A stretch of DNA of 64,000 bases, taken from NCBI RefSeq assembly GCF_029852145.1, contig NC_079973.1:26306422-26370421 (forward strand). The letters run 5' to 3'. The notes beneath the pieces are model-generated. The model did not search any database and was not told the DNA's origin. It saw only the letters and a program-made list of their open reading frames with translations. Below, piece by piece: positions 44,593 through 57,327 of the stretch (position 1 is the stretch's first letter; each line of letters opens with the position of its first letter). A program made the position numbers and the translations under genes. Source of the stretch: Microplitis mediator. Its lineage: Eukaryota > Arthropoda > Insecta > Hymenoptera > Braconidae.

Positions 44593-47500
44593 GTGGGTGG
44601 GTGGGTGTGTGCTGGTTACAGTTGCTCGGATCAAGCTTTACGCTAATGAACGTTGAGAATATTTGGTTTAAGTTCATTTTAGTACCTCTTTATTCTTCTT
44701 TATATATTTTAACATCATACTCTTTTGTTTATATTTTACAAGGTAGAAATATATATATTTTTTTGCAATGTGAAAATATATTTTTAATGAGATGAATTTT
44801 TTAATTATCGTTGGATTTATTCAGAGAATGTTAAAAAAAAGAAGTATAAAATGTATCTTCTCAAAAGACATTTATGACGTTATATTTTTATCTTTTGTTC
44901 AGTTTCTTATGTCTTTTGTGTTATAAATATTTTTGTACTTATGCAAAGTTTTTACTGAGCTAGACGAAAATTAAAATAAAATGTCTAGTTATTTTTAAAA
45001 ATTTATTTATCAAGGATTAAAATAAATTAAAAATGTTTTGTGAATTCTTTTGATGAATATTGAAAAAAAAATCTTTATAATTTATAATTTTATAAAATCC
45101 TCTGCTCACACTGTAAATTTTTATCTAACGATTTTGTTGAAAGCTTGAATTTAATTTTTTTTTACTCTCAATGTTTAATCCTCCATCAATGTTTTTTAGT
45201 ATTCCATTAAAGTATTAATGGACTTATGAATAATAATAGTTATAAAAATAATAAATGGACTGTGAAGAATTTTTCAGTATAAAAAAGAACATATATTTTT
45301 TTTGTATGCAAACACAAAAGTTTAAACCTTTTTGAGTACATGAATAAATGATCTTTGTTATTATAAATAATATAATAGAATTTATGAATTATGTTTATCC
45401 AAGGGTAAGAAATGTTTATTTAAGACATTGAATAAATTTATGTGACAATTACAAAGTTGGTGAAATTAGTTGAGTTGAGTGCAAAGTCAGGAAGTAGAGA
45501 GAGACGGCCTCAGTGTTGTAATGGTCCCCCAGGACGTGGGAGGATGAATTGGGTCAGAGTTTTATTCGTAAATTATAGACATTAAGCCTTTTCTAGAAGC
45601 AAATCTCACGAAATCCTTTTTACTTTGATGTTAATACTTCCTACCATCTATTAGTGTTCAAATAAACGTCTGATATTTCATCATAATGATTATAAAAAAT
45701 AAAAAATAAAATAAAGAGGCAATCGAGTTCAGCTTCAAAAGCTTTTTTATCGAGATTTAAATATTTCCCATGCTTTTTATTTTTCATATTAAATATGCGG
45801 AAAAAATTGAGTAAATTAAAAATAATAATGTCGAGTGCAACGCAGTGTAATGAGAAATTTTAAAAAGGGGTAAAGACCTGCACGTTTGTGGCTTTTGTCT
45901 CTGGGACACAATATTCAACGCACGTGCCTCATGTCAGACGCTCGAGGGTCTGCCGCAGGTGGTGAAGCTGCAGGAGCCACTTAGTTTTCCTCTCGACAAA
46001 CATCATCATGTATGTAGAATAAAGTTCACTACCTATCTTTATCTTTTTCTATTCCCTTTATATGGAAAATACACATGAGAGAAGAAACTTTATGCGCACT
46101 ACTTGTTAATGACTATGGCTTTTAGATCCTTTAAACATCGAAAAAAAAATGTTCACGTTCCATTAAAATTTTTTTATAAATCGCGATTTCAATTTTATTT
46201 TTTTTCCATAGTAAAATTATGAGTAATCAATATTTTGATGTGAACAAAAATTTCTGAGTGACTGAAATCTCATATTTGACTTTATTAGGAAAAACAGCAT
46301 TCGATCTTTCTTAAAATTAATTATTAATTTGTTTATTATTTAAAAGATATTAAATTTTGTTTAAAAAAAAATTATGAAATTTTTTTAAATTTTATTTCAA
46401 TGCTTCATAAAAAAAAAAATATGTTTGATGGATTAAAAATGTTATAAAAAGTTTCATATATTTAGATTGATCCTTCAAATGAATACTAATGAGAAAACTA
46501 ATGACGTTTTTTTTTAAAATTCTTCAATCCGATTTATTCTTTAGGCAAAAAGTTCTACTAAAAAAAAAAGTATTTTATATTTTATAAATATGAAATTATT
46601 CATTTTCTCTATCATATTTCCATCAGTAGTAGAAACAGACCTTACACACAACATATATACATAAATGTTCTTTTAACATATATGAGATAGTCGAAATTTT
46701 CTGAATATTAAGTCAGTGTTTACTGTGAGTTTGAGTTACGTGCTTATAGAATATATATAATATAAGTTACTATATATATATTAAGGATGATCTGTATGCC
46801 TGCTCACGTACCGTTTTCAGCCCTTCATAATATATAATACATCCTCCTCTTTTACTTACTAATATATATATATTTATACGCCACGGTTGACTTTATGCAC
46901 GTACTGCCACGCACTCCCTTCATATATATTTTTTGTTTTTCATTTTATATTAACACGAGGAAAAAAAAATTTATCCGTTAAATTTTTCGTTAAAGTGCTG
47001 ATAGAAAAGATTTTACGTGTTGTATGTTGCATTATAAATGAGAAAAAGAAAGAAAAAGTTATTTTTTAAAATTAAAAAAAGTTTAAGCTGTAAAAAAAAT
47101 AAATTGAATTTTTTATTTCACAATGAAACTATGTAACTTTTAAATTATTAATACTAATTTCAAAGTTTGTGTATAACGGTAATTACAGTATTAATTATGT
47201 AGCATAACTGACCCGAAAAAAAATGTATATTTCGGTGTGTAATTAAAGTTTTATGGCTCGTTGTTTATTTTTTATTGTAAATAATATTTCATGAAGGTTA
47301 TGCTCGTCAACGTGATGATAAATTTTAAAAATAATTAGAGTGAAAATAATAGTAGGAAGACTTGAGCTTTTGTCCATTCTACTGTACACAGATCTCTTAA
47401 AACAGAAGAAAATAACTCTGGAAAAAAGCTCCTTTATTTCAAATTTTTGTCCCGCGTTTTCTCAACCGAGCATTTTAAATCTCTTACAACTTAAAACTGT

Positions 47501-48297
47501 GACCTCAATATATTTTTCTTTAAATTTCTCTCTTTTTTTTAAAAAAGAAGATACTTTTTTTTCATTAAATTTTTTTTTCAACCAACCGATGCAATTAAAT
47601 ATTTGTAGAGATAATTAAAAAAAAATTACCTGAGCATCAGAAAGGATGCGTCTCATCAAAGCCAAGGTGGGGTGCGTTGAAGCCTCATCTTCATTGGCAA
47701 GTCCTTCGCCCTCTTTGCTCAATAAGCTCAGACTCTTGATGACTGAAAAATAAAAAATAAAATCAATAAGCGGCGAGCCAGCGAGTCTAAATAAATAATA
47801 ATAAAACTAATCAGTTTAGTTAATTAAGCCTTTGCAATCATAAAGATAAACAACAATAAACCGTAATTAAGTTCTACACAATAAAAATTTAATTAAGCCC
47901 TTGAATAAAAGTTTGGCAAATTACTGGAGCCCATCACCGGTTATCAGAGTACAATACCGCAAGCTAAGTGAATTAACAAAACGTTAACTAGACTGTGGAC
48001 GTCTATATCCTCAGCCCATTCACTGAAATCCATACGTCTATATCTATAACTATATATTAACTATCCAGCAGTTATACTCCATAAAAGCGGTCGCTTTGAC
48101 GCCAGATAACCCTTCCGGTCGAGTTAAGCGATCTTTAAGGGAAGCGAACTTCCTTACCAATACTAACATGCCTGTCCAACCAACCACCTTCAATTCGTAT
48201 TATCTCTATGCTATTTCAACGTGGGTGTGGGTTAGCATAGAATCTCTAACGATAATTGGATTTCCCAACCGTCTCCAAGATTCCAAAAGAGAAATCT

Positions 48298-48340
<43 letters not shown>

Positions 48341-49674
48341 TTGATAAAGCATTATTGAAAAGCATTGAAGCTGTCAATCGGTTTGTTCTTTTAATCTACT
48401 ACTTTTCTTGTTTAACCGACGTTAAGATTTCATTGATCTGTAAATACTTTTTTTTGTAGAAGGAAAAAAAATTGTCATTAAAAAAAACAATAGTAGGGAT
48501 GTAATTAATTTTGAAATGGAGGATGAAGACAAGTAAAAAAAAGCTCAAGGTAAATATCGATAACTAAGACAGGATAATATTTAAAAAGGATGTACAGGGT
48601 TTATATATATATGTTGTAGGAATGGGGGTTTCAGATGGAGAATGGAGATGAAGATGGAAATGGAGATGGAGATGGAGATGACTCTGTGACCGCAGGGGAA
48701 TAAAAGAGACAGAGGAGTGTTATATATAAAGGTACCGAGGCAAAGATCCTCAGGAATATTACAGCATAACGGTAAAATATACTGTGAAGATCTTTTTTTA
48801 TTATAAGTAAAGAGGTAGGGGTGTTAAAAAACATAGGCGACGTACTGTGATATAGTTTAGCACACCATCACCACCGGCAACCACACGACGCACTGTGTTT
48901 TAATGTATTATGTAAAAGCCAACTTTAAAAAGTTTAAACTTTAAAGTTTTGTCGAACAAGAAGAAGAAGAATAAGAAAAGAATAAGAAAATAAGTATAAA
49001 GTTTTTTTTTTCAGTTTATGCGGCCGCTGGGGTGTATTGATTTATGAAAATAAATTTTATAATGTATTTAGCAGATGGGAAATTTAGCCACCTAGTTAGA
49101 TGTTAAAATTTAAAGATCTGTTATACAGTTTGCTAAGTACCCAGTATATTTATTTACGTTCCGATAAATTCGTCTGGTAAGTCAAATATATGTAATTGTA
49201 ATTTCATTACTCTAATGCTCTTCAAATATTGACGGACGGATATTTAAATTTAAAAATAATTTATTGTGTAAAAAATTAAAATGTTGACATTGCAATCAAT
49301 TTTAAATTGTCTATAAAATATTCTACAGCAAACAATAGAACGGAGTCTTTGTAAAAATTAATTTCATAATTTTTCGAGCAAGTTTTTAATGAAAACATAA
49401 ATTGCATATTCATGAACAACTTCCATAAATTCAATTATAAATTTTGTCCGCCGTCGATAATTAAAAATATTCTGTATTAAAAATTTAAACGAAATTTTAT
49501 CAATTAAAATATTTAAAAAATATATATTTGACAGACGAATTGTAGTGGTAATTAGAGGGATTTATAATGAAGGAACTTACCTTCCTCGTAGGGTTGAGCT
49601 CGTTTAGCAAAAGCTCTAGAAAAAGCTCCTCGTGGCTGGGTAGTTTCCACGCCATTATCAACAATTGTACTCAT
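26695..49674 (-). CDS. kazrin: Kazrin (coiled coil plus three SAM domains)
   Basis: Scaffold protein of cell junctions and endosomal/cytoskeletal traffic, related to liprins. Sixteen coding exons: 49674-49581, 47742-47630, 41862-41409, 41003-40632, 40063-39708, 37177-36974, 36901-36550, 35841-35752, 35171-34955, 34186-33919, 33847-33500, 33268-33145, 32367-32223, 28983-28776, 27309-27289 and 27003-26695; 1224 residues. Key matches to kazrin: TKLRVMVEEN near 70, TDRKRLKAEKFDLLNQM and DKERELRDFIRNYEQ near 430-463 (coiled coil), GSISRVFARSRHRK near 750, then SAM domains at about 806-875, 885-950 and 970-1045 (PTVLAWLEVALGMPQYG, WLPDLGLAQYSESF, FIRWARNIDLAEYADNL, SGVHGALVVLEPSF). Ser/Asn/Thr-rich and SPIDK-repeat linkers occupy 115-340. 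The joins at 41409/41003 have a second possible phase. The 27309-27289 exon is only 21 bp. Its TGA may be read through. Confidence 0.92.
28777..28982 (-). other. Kazrin exon 14, His/Asn-rich linker
   Basis: This exon (28983-28776) continues the frame from the last SAM domain: SQLEVVPRNHIGARPMSTVS, then a His/Gln/Asn-rich run and NTIDRRRSSLR. It joins in phase 0 to the 21-bp exon (LSWRSSQ), then to GSLSRALGLRPRSEK. A 27-bp phase-0 block at about 28299-28325 could be a further optional microexon, but I do not include it. Confidence 0.6.
29887..29993. mobile_element. Inverted-repeat element, family F copy 2
   Basis: Left end ACTCTATAAAAAATCGTGAG and right end CTCCGAAATTTTTTTACA pair up across about 107 bp, with GAGTGAAT phrases inside as in the copy at 10145. 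It lies in a kazrin intron. Confidence 0.45.
32461..32846. mobile_element. hAT-like MITE family A, composite of two inverted copies
   Basis: Two family A copies lie back to back, the first ending near 32650 (CTAACTTCAGGATC) and the second running from there in the opposite internal orientation (core GCACATGTAG). The whole unit is flanked by one 8-bp duplication, AAATTTAT (32453-32460 and 32847-32854), so it was inserted as one piece. The left end is also doubled (ATGATCCTGAA twice within 30 bp). It lies just upstream of the SGVHGAL exon of kazrin. Confidence 0.82.
35209..35411. mobile_element. hAT-like MITE family A, copy in kazrin intron 8
   Basis: 203-bp element with ends ACGATCCTGAAGTTAGCAG and, on the other strand, ATGATACTGAAGTAAGCCG. 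It is flanked by the 8-bp duplication ATCATTTT (35201-35208 and 35412-35419). It lies about 40 bases upstream of a kazrin exon acceptor on the minus strand. Confidence 0.87.
37651..37845. mobile_element. Inverted-repeat element, family D copy 2
   Basis: Left end AAGGGTTGTGTGAATAATT and right end reading GATTCGCACATCCCTT on the plus strand pair as terminal inverted repeats. Inside are ATCGAATAATTCGAA phrases shared with 25909-26232. It lies in a kazrin intron. Confidence 0.6.
38608..38721. repeat. Foldback hairpin with about 50-bp arms
   Basis: The arms begin ACACTACAAGGGAAGAAAG and end CTTCCCGTGTGGTGT, with CCTGCCCTGTGTG facing CACACAGGGCAGG, and a small loop around GGCGAAGCCG. Nearly the whole 114 bp is self-complementary. 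It is markedly more GC-rich than the surrounding intron and touches the next element. Confidence 0.75.
38726..39519. mobile_element. Inverted-repeat element carrying a second hairpin and a short ORF
   Basis: Left end ATTTTTCTTTATACCTGGTC and right end reading, on the other strand, AATTTTTCTTTATCCCTTAGTC continue into GAAAGTACG on both sides, about 28 bp of inverted repeat. Inside is a GC-rich hairpin (38905-39010; arms GATGCCTGCCCC and GGGGGCAGGCATC around CGAGCGAAGCGAG) and a minus-strand ORF (39281-39048) containing SSDDSMDEDEVIKDFDAEAR, which I do not recognise. Confidence 0.6.
42667..42706. repeat. Trinucleotide microsatellite (GAT)n
   Basis: About thirteen GAT units in a row in a kazrin intron. 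ORFs of Met or His runs over it are artefacts. Confidence 0.95.
44549..44590. repeat. Dinucleotide microsatellite (TG)n
   Basis: About 21 TG units followed by GGGTGGGTGGGTGGG, in a kazrin intron. Confidence 0.95.
48301..48336. repeat. Dinucleotide microsatellite (AT)n
   Basis: About 18 AT units in kazrin intron 1. A GGAGAT hexamer repeat lies nearby at 48650-48680. Confidence 0.9.
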
Positions 49675-50925
49675 TGTAATAAATTATTTAAATTTACATA
49701 TGTATGTATGTATAATTTATTTTTTATCTTGCTTGGATTTCATTACTCTGGTCGGGTTTGTAAGAGCGAACGTGTGCTTTCACAAAACACCTAATCCCTG
49801 GACGATCAATGAGACCATCTGCAATGTACATTTAATCTCACCATAAAAGCTTGTCTTCAACACAATTCTCTGTACCTGACTGTCTTTCCATTACTCCATA
49901 CTTTTATTTATCATTTCGCGATATAGATTTTACGGAATATTGAATTTTTTACTCCAATGAACTCTAACATTTAAATTGATATTGAAGTCGTTCGCTGTTT
50001 CTTGATCGTTTGATCGCATTCTACATGCATATGACTGTTTAAACATATCGTATATTATATATATATGTATATTATGTATATAATAATATTATTTCCAAGT
50101 TTGTGTACTGACATTTAACTTTAACATTCAGTTAGTACCATATTGTACATACATCTAATATAAATGTTATCATTTATGAAGACCGTGGAGAGTTTATTGT
50201 ATTAAATGACGTGCTATGGTGGTCTCGACACCGAAGCCAGACACCACCGTAGCTTTCAACTGCACAATTGTTATCAATATTGTATATTCTCAATTCTATG
50301 GCATTTAGAAACGTTCAGGGTTTCGCTTTAATAGAAATGGATACCACTTTATACATATTATACATAAATATGTATACTATTTGAGTAAATTGATATGAGA
50401 AGTAAATTTTCGAATGTCGTTTTCGCATGAAAAATGAACAATAAAAGTCGTTTGATATAAATTTTATATAAAAATAATGATATGTAAAAATTTTGTCCTT
50501 TGATTCAGGTATTGATTTGAATTTCTTGTCATATATTGGAAAATATAAAGTATATTTTTCAATGTATCAAACGTAATCTAAATATGCAAAAAAAAGAAAT
50601 TTAAGAGACGGGTAAAACTGACGTAAATGTCATTGTCAGATATATCAGAATCGATTTCTCAAGAGCGCAATTTCTTTGTGTGAGCGACATGTCTGTTGTT
50701 AAAATTTTTATTCTTTTTCGTGGGTTCATGCGTCTTTTCAATGTCCCTGTCATATTTAAAATGGAATTTACATATGCGACCATTTCCTATGTAAATATTA
50801 TTATGCTGACATTGAATTTTCCTTAGAGGATAATATTTTTTTTTTATCAAAATCTATTTTATTAATATTAATACCAACAATAAAATTTATTTCTCAAGGA
50901 TAATTAAATTAAGTGTATGATTATT

Positions 50926-51623
50926 TACACGCAGAGAATTTTACGGTATTTTTTGCATCAAAAGTTTATAGAAAAATTACTATAGTCATAGTAACATGAG
51001 GACAGTATGGAATTATTGTACAAATTACCGATACTGTAGAAATTTTTAAAATACATCGAACAGAATTTACAAGGTGCATTGTAATTTTGACAAAGCAACA
51101 AATAAAATTTATACCAACTGCATACTAAATATTCTGAATTAACCTAATAAATTTTACTATGCAGTTGGTATAAATTTTATAAAGTTTCGCCGGAAAAGTA
51201 AGAAAATCTCAAAATTTATTATGAATTCGACTTTAACCTCAAATAACTTTTGAACAAATAGATTCCTCAAAAAATGATAAGAATCTTTTTTTGTAGAACA
51301 TTCAATTCCCTATAAAATTATGCCTGCCAATTATTCCTATGACGCATCGTTAGCTACTTATAAAAATCAGAAGACGTAAAAAAAATTTTTTCCATGTTAT
51401 TCTTATGGAAAATAGAAAAGTGCGATGAGGAACCTCTTAATGTTAATATTAAGAGCTCTAATTTTCACAGGCGTCTTTTTTTATCTATATGAAACTTTTG
51501 AACCTGTTTGCGAGAAAAAAAAAATTTGTTATTTTTTGGATCACCCTAGTCCTCATGTTACTATGACTGGTAATTTTTCTATAAATTTTTGATGCAAAAA
51601 TACCGTGAAATTCTCTGCGTGTA
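50926..51623. mobile_element. Inverted-repeat transposon with about 75-bp arms
   Basis: Ends TACACGCAGAGAATTTTACG and the reverse complement on the right continue pairing (GCATCAAAA, TATAGAAAAATTAC, GTCATAGTAACATGAGGAC) for roughly 75 bp with few mismatches. The total is about 698 bp. Inside is a second palindrome around CCAACTGCAT / ATGCAGTTGG near 51110-51175. No transposase frame, so non-autonomous. Confidence 0.8.
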
Positions 51624-53484
51624 TGAATTTTTAAGATAAAGTTTAGTCGGAAAATATTTTTGACATTTAGATTTAAGTAATCAAGAATTTTTTTACAAAA
51701 GATATTTTTCAGTTCTTTATATCAAGATTCTCTTACTATTATTTTACTTCTTTTTATTTTTTTTCCTTTTCTATACACTATATATAATTGGCTCTTATTA
51801 TGTTCGTTCATAAAGCAACAAAAAATGTTAACCAGGTCATGTTCTCTTTATAATATTATTTCTATTGTAACCCTCAACTTGCATTTTTCACTGAAATTTA
51901 ATTTAAAAATTCAGAAACTTGCTGTCATATTTTTCTCTTTTCATTCTCACTTTGAATTTCTTTACTGTACTTGTAAAAAAATTTAATAAATATAAAAAGC
52001 AGTGTTGGAAAATATTCTCATAAAAATGTCTACTGAAAATATTTAATTATTTAAAGCACGCGGATCAGACTCGATAAATTATAAAACTGGTCGTATATTC
52101 TCTGAAAATGATTCTGATCTAAGCAGTTGATTTTATGAAATTCAGTGGATTCAAAGAATGTTATTTGTGTAAAAAATATATTTTATATCTATGCAGGACA
52201 TAATTTTTCTCAAACTGTCCAAGTGGAATAAATTCCGGCGACTTCTCGAACAGAAGTATCAAAAATTGCTTGTTCTCACGCAATAATTTTCACAGCGGCG
52301 TGTCTATTCAAATAATACGAAAGGTAATCTGCTGTGATATTCGTTTGAAATACATACAGCTACATACCCTCGCGACATACATATATGTATGTGTATATAA
52401 AATTCAAAAATATTGAGCACTCAATCGGAATAATACGCAAATTTAAAAAATATATTCACAAGATATAAAATACGGAATATTTTTCTCGATCCTCTCAATA
52501 ATTTTAAAAGGGAAATCTGTTTATTCCACAGATTGAAGGATAACGTTGATCGGCAATATTTTTTTCGACCCAAATAAAAATGTGAATAAAAAATGGATGA
52601 AAATAAATCAGCTTTTTTTTATTTTAAAACCAATAGATGATCGAATGTCCATCGTTACTTTAAACGTGATGTTAAATTCAACAAATCCTTGGTGGCATAT
52701 ATATATATCATATGGAGTCTCAACACAATTCATCACACACCCAGCATCAGCATAAAACATATGTATATATATATATAGTAATCTATAGATGACTCACTAA
52801 CGACCAAGGGATTCGATTCTCTCGGGAATTTCCCGTTGTCGGTTGGCCGTTGAAAGCCGAAATAGGTTAGCGAAGAGAAAATTTATTTCCCCTGATGGCG
52901 CACAGCATCAGCAGAGTAGACTAGAGTTGAGTTAAAGCGTTTGCTGGCGAGAGGTATAGAGGTATAGAGCTAGAGCAAACCGTACTAGACTCTCAGACGA
53001 CAAGTTGGATATATGCTGCAGAAGAGTCGAGAGAACGTGCAGCCAATTACGCCGGGTGCATGTCGGCGTTCAACACAAGAATTCCCAGTGAACAGAGGAG
53101 TAGGTGGAGACCGTGGTCGTGGTGGTGATGATGATGATGATGTGGAAACAGAGAAGAAAAAGAATGAAAGTTGAGGCCAAAGCTCGCGGGAAACGCCGGA
53201 AGAGCTGCACAGTGTAAAGTTGAGAGACGAGACAAAAAGAGTAGTAGACCAAAGTGGGCATCTCCATGAATATTTACGACCTAGTTATACCTTACCATGA
53301 AAAGACACATTTAGCAACTCAAAAATACCCTCTTTACCGCATGACAAATATCCCTTTTTTTACTTTTAATCCTCTTTTATACTCGAGCCACAACTGCTCT
53401 ACTACTTAATTTACATCGGGGATAAATTTAACAAACTATTACTACAGCACTCTTGACTAAAATTTATTACATTTCATAGATGAG

Positions 53485-54049
53485 CCCGAGTCGAAATATT
53501 AGACGTAAATTGAACGTTTTCAACGTTTTAAACGTAAATTGAACGTTTTGGACATTAAAAACTCAATTTGACAGCTTTCAACTTATTCAGAACGTAGATT
53601 GGAGTATCATAAATCGAAAACGTAACTAAAACCTATTTAGACTTACAATAAGAAAACATAAGCATACCAAAAAATTTTTTTCATCGATTTTATACTCCCG
53701 GATTATAATCACGTCAATTCCGTAAAATTTTGTTGTCCACCTTTCTGGCTCTTAAATAAAAAATTCGTATTTTGAAAAAAAATTTTTTTCAGTTTCATAC
53801 TTCTATCTTTAACACTATTATATCTTTTCACATATTATGATATCAAGGTTATGAAAATTGTGATTACAAATATTGAAATAAATTAATTAATGTTATCATT
53901 AAACTAAAATCATAACTCATGAAATTACCAATTTTTTATGAACCAAAATACAAAACAATCGTTCAATTTACTTTCAAAACGTTAAGAATGTTCACTTTAC
54001 GTTTAAAACGTTAAGAACGTTCAATTTACGTCTAATATTTCGACTCGGG
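53485..54049. mobile_element. Inverted-repeat transposon with about 60-bp arms
   Basis: Left end CCCGAGTCGAAATATTAGAC and right end GTCTAATATTTCGACTCGGG are exact reverse complements, continuing into GTAAATTGAACGTT and AAACGTAAA on both sides. The total is 565 bp and there is no reading frame. The arm carries repeated AACGTT and GAACGTT phrases. Confidence 0.82.
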
Positions 54050-57000
54050 AGATTTTATTTACGCAGCTTGAACAGTTTCGATTAATCAAGTGTTAAGTTG
54101 CAATTTAAAAAAATAAACTGTTGAATTATGTTTGTACATTTTCGCGATCAATGTTTATGTTGCGTGGGTGAGTACATCCCAATAGCGTATAATAAGTCTC
54201 GACGATTCTTGATGCACATCTCTTTCAGTACATCGCATAACCAACCAACCGGAGACGAGTTAGATTGGCTCTTAATTGCAGTGCCAGACGGAAGGTGGGA
54301 AGAAGGTTTAAACGACTATGCAAATCAATTTTGAACACACTCTGCATAGCGTTCAAAATCTTTACTTTTTTTTCATTTATCATACACTTATTTTTCATTA
54401 TATCGTCTTCCGTACGCATCATAAAATAATAATATGCTTATCATTATTTATATCTTATGTCTTATGATTGAATTAATGGTTTTACGGTGAAGCGACTGAG
54501 AATATGAATGCATGATTTAAACTCAACTTTCATTATATATACAGATCCAGTTCAGAATCAAGGTTTAAAACGCAGATCGCTCTTGGATTCATAATTTATC
54601 ATGTTATAAATACATAATAAATCTCATAAATACTTATATTTTTTAATTTTCATTTTATCGATAGACGGGTTGATAATATATTGACATTTGCACGTATTAT
54701 CAATCATGAATGTCAAAACTGACTAGGCCAAGCTTTATAAGCATACAGCAGACATCTTCAGCGATTTGTGTTTCTAGGCCATATATATATTACTTTCATA
54801 CATACATATATTTATGCTGTATAGTAATAGTGGATTTGAAGCAGCTGACGTGACTGATATTACTCATCAGAATACTTCAGAGTGGGTTTATTTAGTATAG
54901 ATGGAGCATAAATAATGTAAGAAACCGATGTGTCTAGTCAGTATTTTTCGATCTATTATGTAGTAAAGCATATATTTATATTCAAAAAAAAGTATATACT
55001 CAGTCTGAACATTGGTCAGTGTATAGACCGTCGACTCTTGTCGAGAGCCATAGAAATGCTGCAGTCTGACCTCTTTGAGGGTTTTTTTATTTCCACTGCG
55101 AAATAGCCACATTAGGAGGATGACACCTGGTGAAATGGAACAAGTTTAAAAATTCATCATGACAGATGCGAGCCATTTGAAACTTTCTCAAACATCTCTT
55201 TATCATTATGTCTATATCTATACATCTATGTCTGCTATCTCACTTGAAACTGTCTAATGAATGTTTGGTGAATAGTTCGAAGCTCTGAAACTAATACTAT
55301 GCTGGCTGGCTAACTTTTGCTTCGGTAGCGAAGAGATCTTCTTGGAAAGGAATGGTAATTCTAATACAAATCGTTACTAATAATTTTAGTGGTATTTCTG
55401 TGATCGATTTCGAGATATTGGTTGCCATTGCGCTAAAGTTTTGAATACATTGAAAAGCTTTTTGGTTACTAAGTTTGAAGTTTTAAGTGCATTGACGGTT
55501 TTAGTTGACTAGTTGATTAATTACCGAGTTTTTAAGATTTACTTTGAAATAAAAATGGATTTTATTACTTTTTTTGAGAGATTAAAGACTGAATTTTATG
55601 ATAAATGTATGTACATTTGAATGTACTAGATTTTAGTGCACTAAAGCCGTTTGTTACTGAAGTGATTAAAGTTAATAAATCTTTTTACGATACGATAAAA
55701 AAGCAGGCTAAGCTTTGAAGATTTATTGGGAATCGTGAAATCCTTTCTGTAGGAATAAAAAATAAAATTCTCATCAAATGTCAATGCAAGCGAAACGAGG
55801 ATTTTTTAGTTTTATAATTCCAATGGGATTAAAGTTGATGGAGAAAAAAGTATAATAAAATAATAATAAAAGTAGAGGTAGGTATCATTCTTCCGGAGAT
55901 TGAACGATATCTGGCGTACTCGTGATTTATTTTGGAGAACAGGAAATGTCGTTTGTATATCCTACTACATGTACGCTGACTTCCGTTTCTCGTTAAAACT
56001 AGCGAAACGATGCGATTTGTCTCGGCATTTACCCATAGAGATAATTGCGGGAAGTAATATATACATTCATACAACACAAATATACATATAATGTTAATTT
56101 ACAAAGTATCATTGAGAGTCGAAATTGTTTTCATCATTAAAACACAAATTCCATAATTATTTTCGCTGCCGGCCATTAATTATTAATCATAAAATGAATA
56201 ATTCATGTAATCGTTAATGGATGCTCTCATATATTTATATGAAAGCATTAATTGATAAATTAAATACCTACTTCAATTAAAAATGCAGTAATTATTGCAA
56301 AAGTTTCCATCAATTTTTGTTATTACTCAATTGATAGCAGTGAGTCTATTTTCAAAAGTGAAGTAATTGGAATTTTTTCGTGATATTATCCACAAAAAAA
56401 AACAGAAAATTGATTACAACAAAAGAAGAAAAATATCAATCAACAACACAAGCAATGAAATTATCTATAAACCAATAAAATATATGTAACATAACTCACT
56501 GGAGAGTATCTACAGATTGAATGGTATCTCTAAACAACATTGAAGGTAACTGATCCAAAATACACTTCAGCAGGTATGTCTATGTCTGATTGGACCAATG
56601 AAATAATAGCACAGCCATATACACATTTGTCATATATAAATGAACCCAAAAGCTATATGATGGAGTAACACAAAAAGAAGACAACAAAACAAATGTAACA
56701 GTGACTCCCCTTGATGAGCACTCGTGCTTGAACTGCGATCAGATCCTATCTGTGAGAACTGCCAAACAAAATGATCTATAACCTAAAGCGTAATGTTCTT
56801 CCACGAAATACATCATTCTTGATCCGTATATATATGTGCGCCATTTGTCCCAGTATACTGTTGATGTACACGATCCCTCACCTTCATGCGCATCTCAAAT
56901 GAATTTGATATGGCTTAATGTCACAGTACGTTGTTCGTCTTCGTCCGTGGTCACATTGCATCATATTATTAATACCGCAGTACATATTATTTATATATGT

Positions 57001-57327
57001 AACTGCTGGCAATTATAATGATGATGATGATGGTGGTTGTAATTATGATGATGGTCTGGTTCGCAAGATGCAATGTTATGTGAAAAAAAAGGACGATACC
57101 ATTTAAGGTATACAGCGTTTGCTACCTTGGGTCTTTGGTAGGCTTTCACATGTGTATCAAGGTGACCAAGCCCCTCATCATGATTACTGAGAACACGATT
57201 GCCGAGGCAATGACTTAAAATATTACCTTCTTTGTCAATCGTGTTATCTTACGCATTCTATACACACCAGACATTGAACTTACATATATACTGACTGATT
57301 GTAAATAAATTATTTATTTTATATACA

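Larger units (their letters stand above)
41863..47629. other. Kazrin intron 2 (5.8 kb)
   Basis: A long AT-rich intron between the exon ending LSDAQ and the exon starting TKLRVM. It contains the two microsatellites and a less AT-rich block at 45850-46020. That block has a 26-codon minus-strand ORF (46009-45929, starting MMMFVERKTKWLLQL) without splice signals that fit the gene. No other coding segment is supported. Confidence 0.5.

Noticed and set aside
44431..44795. ORFs with Thr-His or Val-Cys runs
   Set aside because: They are translations of the (TG)n microsatellite.
26695..49674. Liprin-alpha as identity of the large SAM-domain gene
   Set aside because: The SAM domains alone fit liprins, but the coiled coil ending DFIRNYEQ and the GSISRVFAR block before the SAM domains are specific to kazrin.
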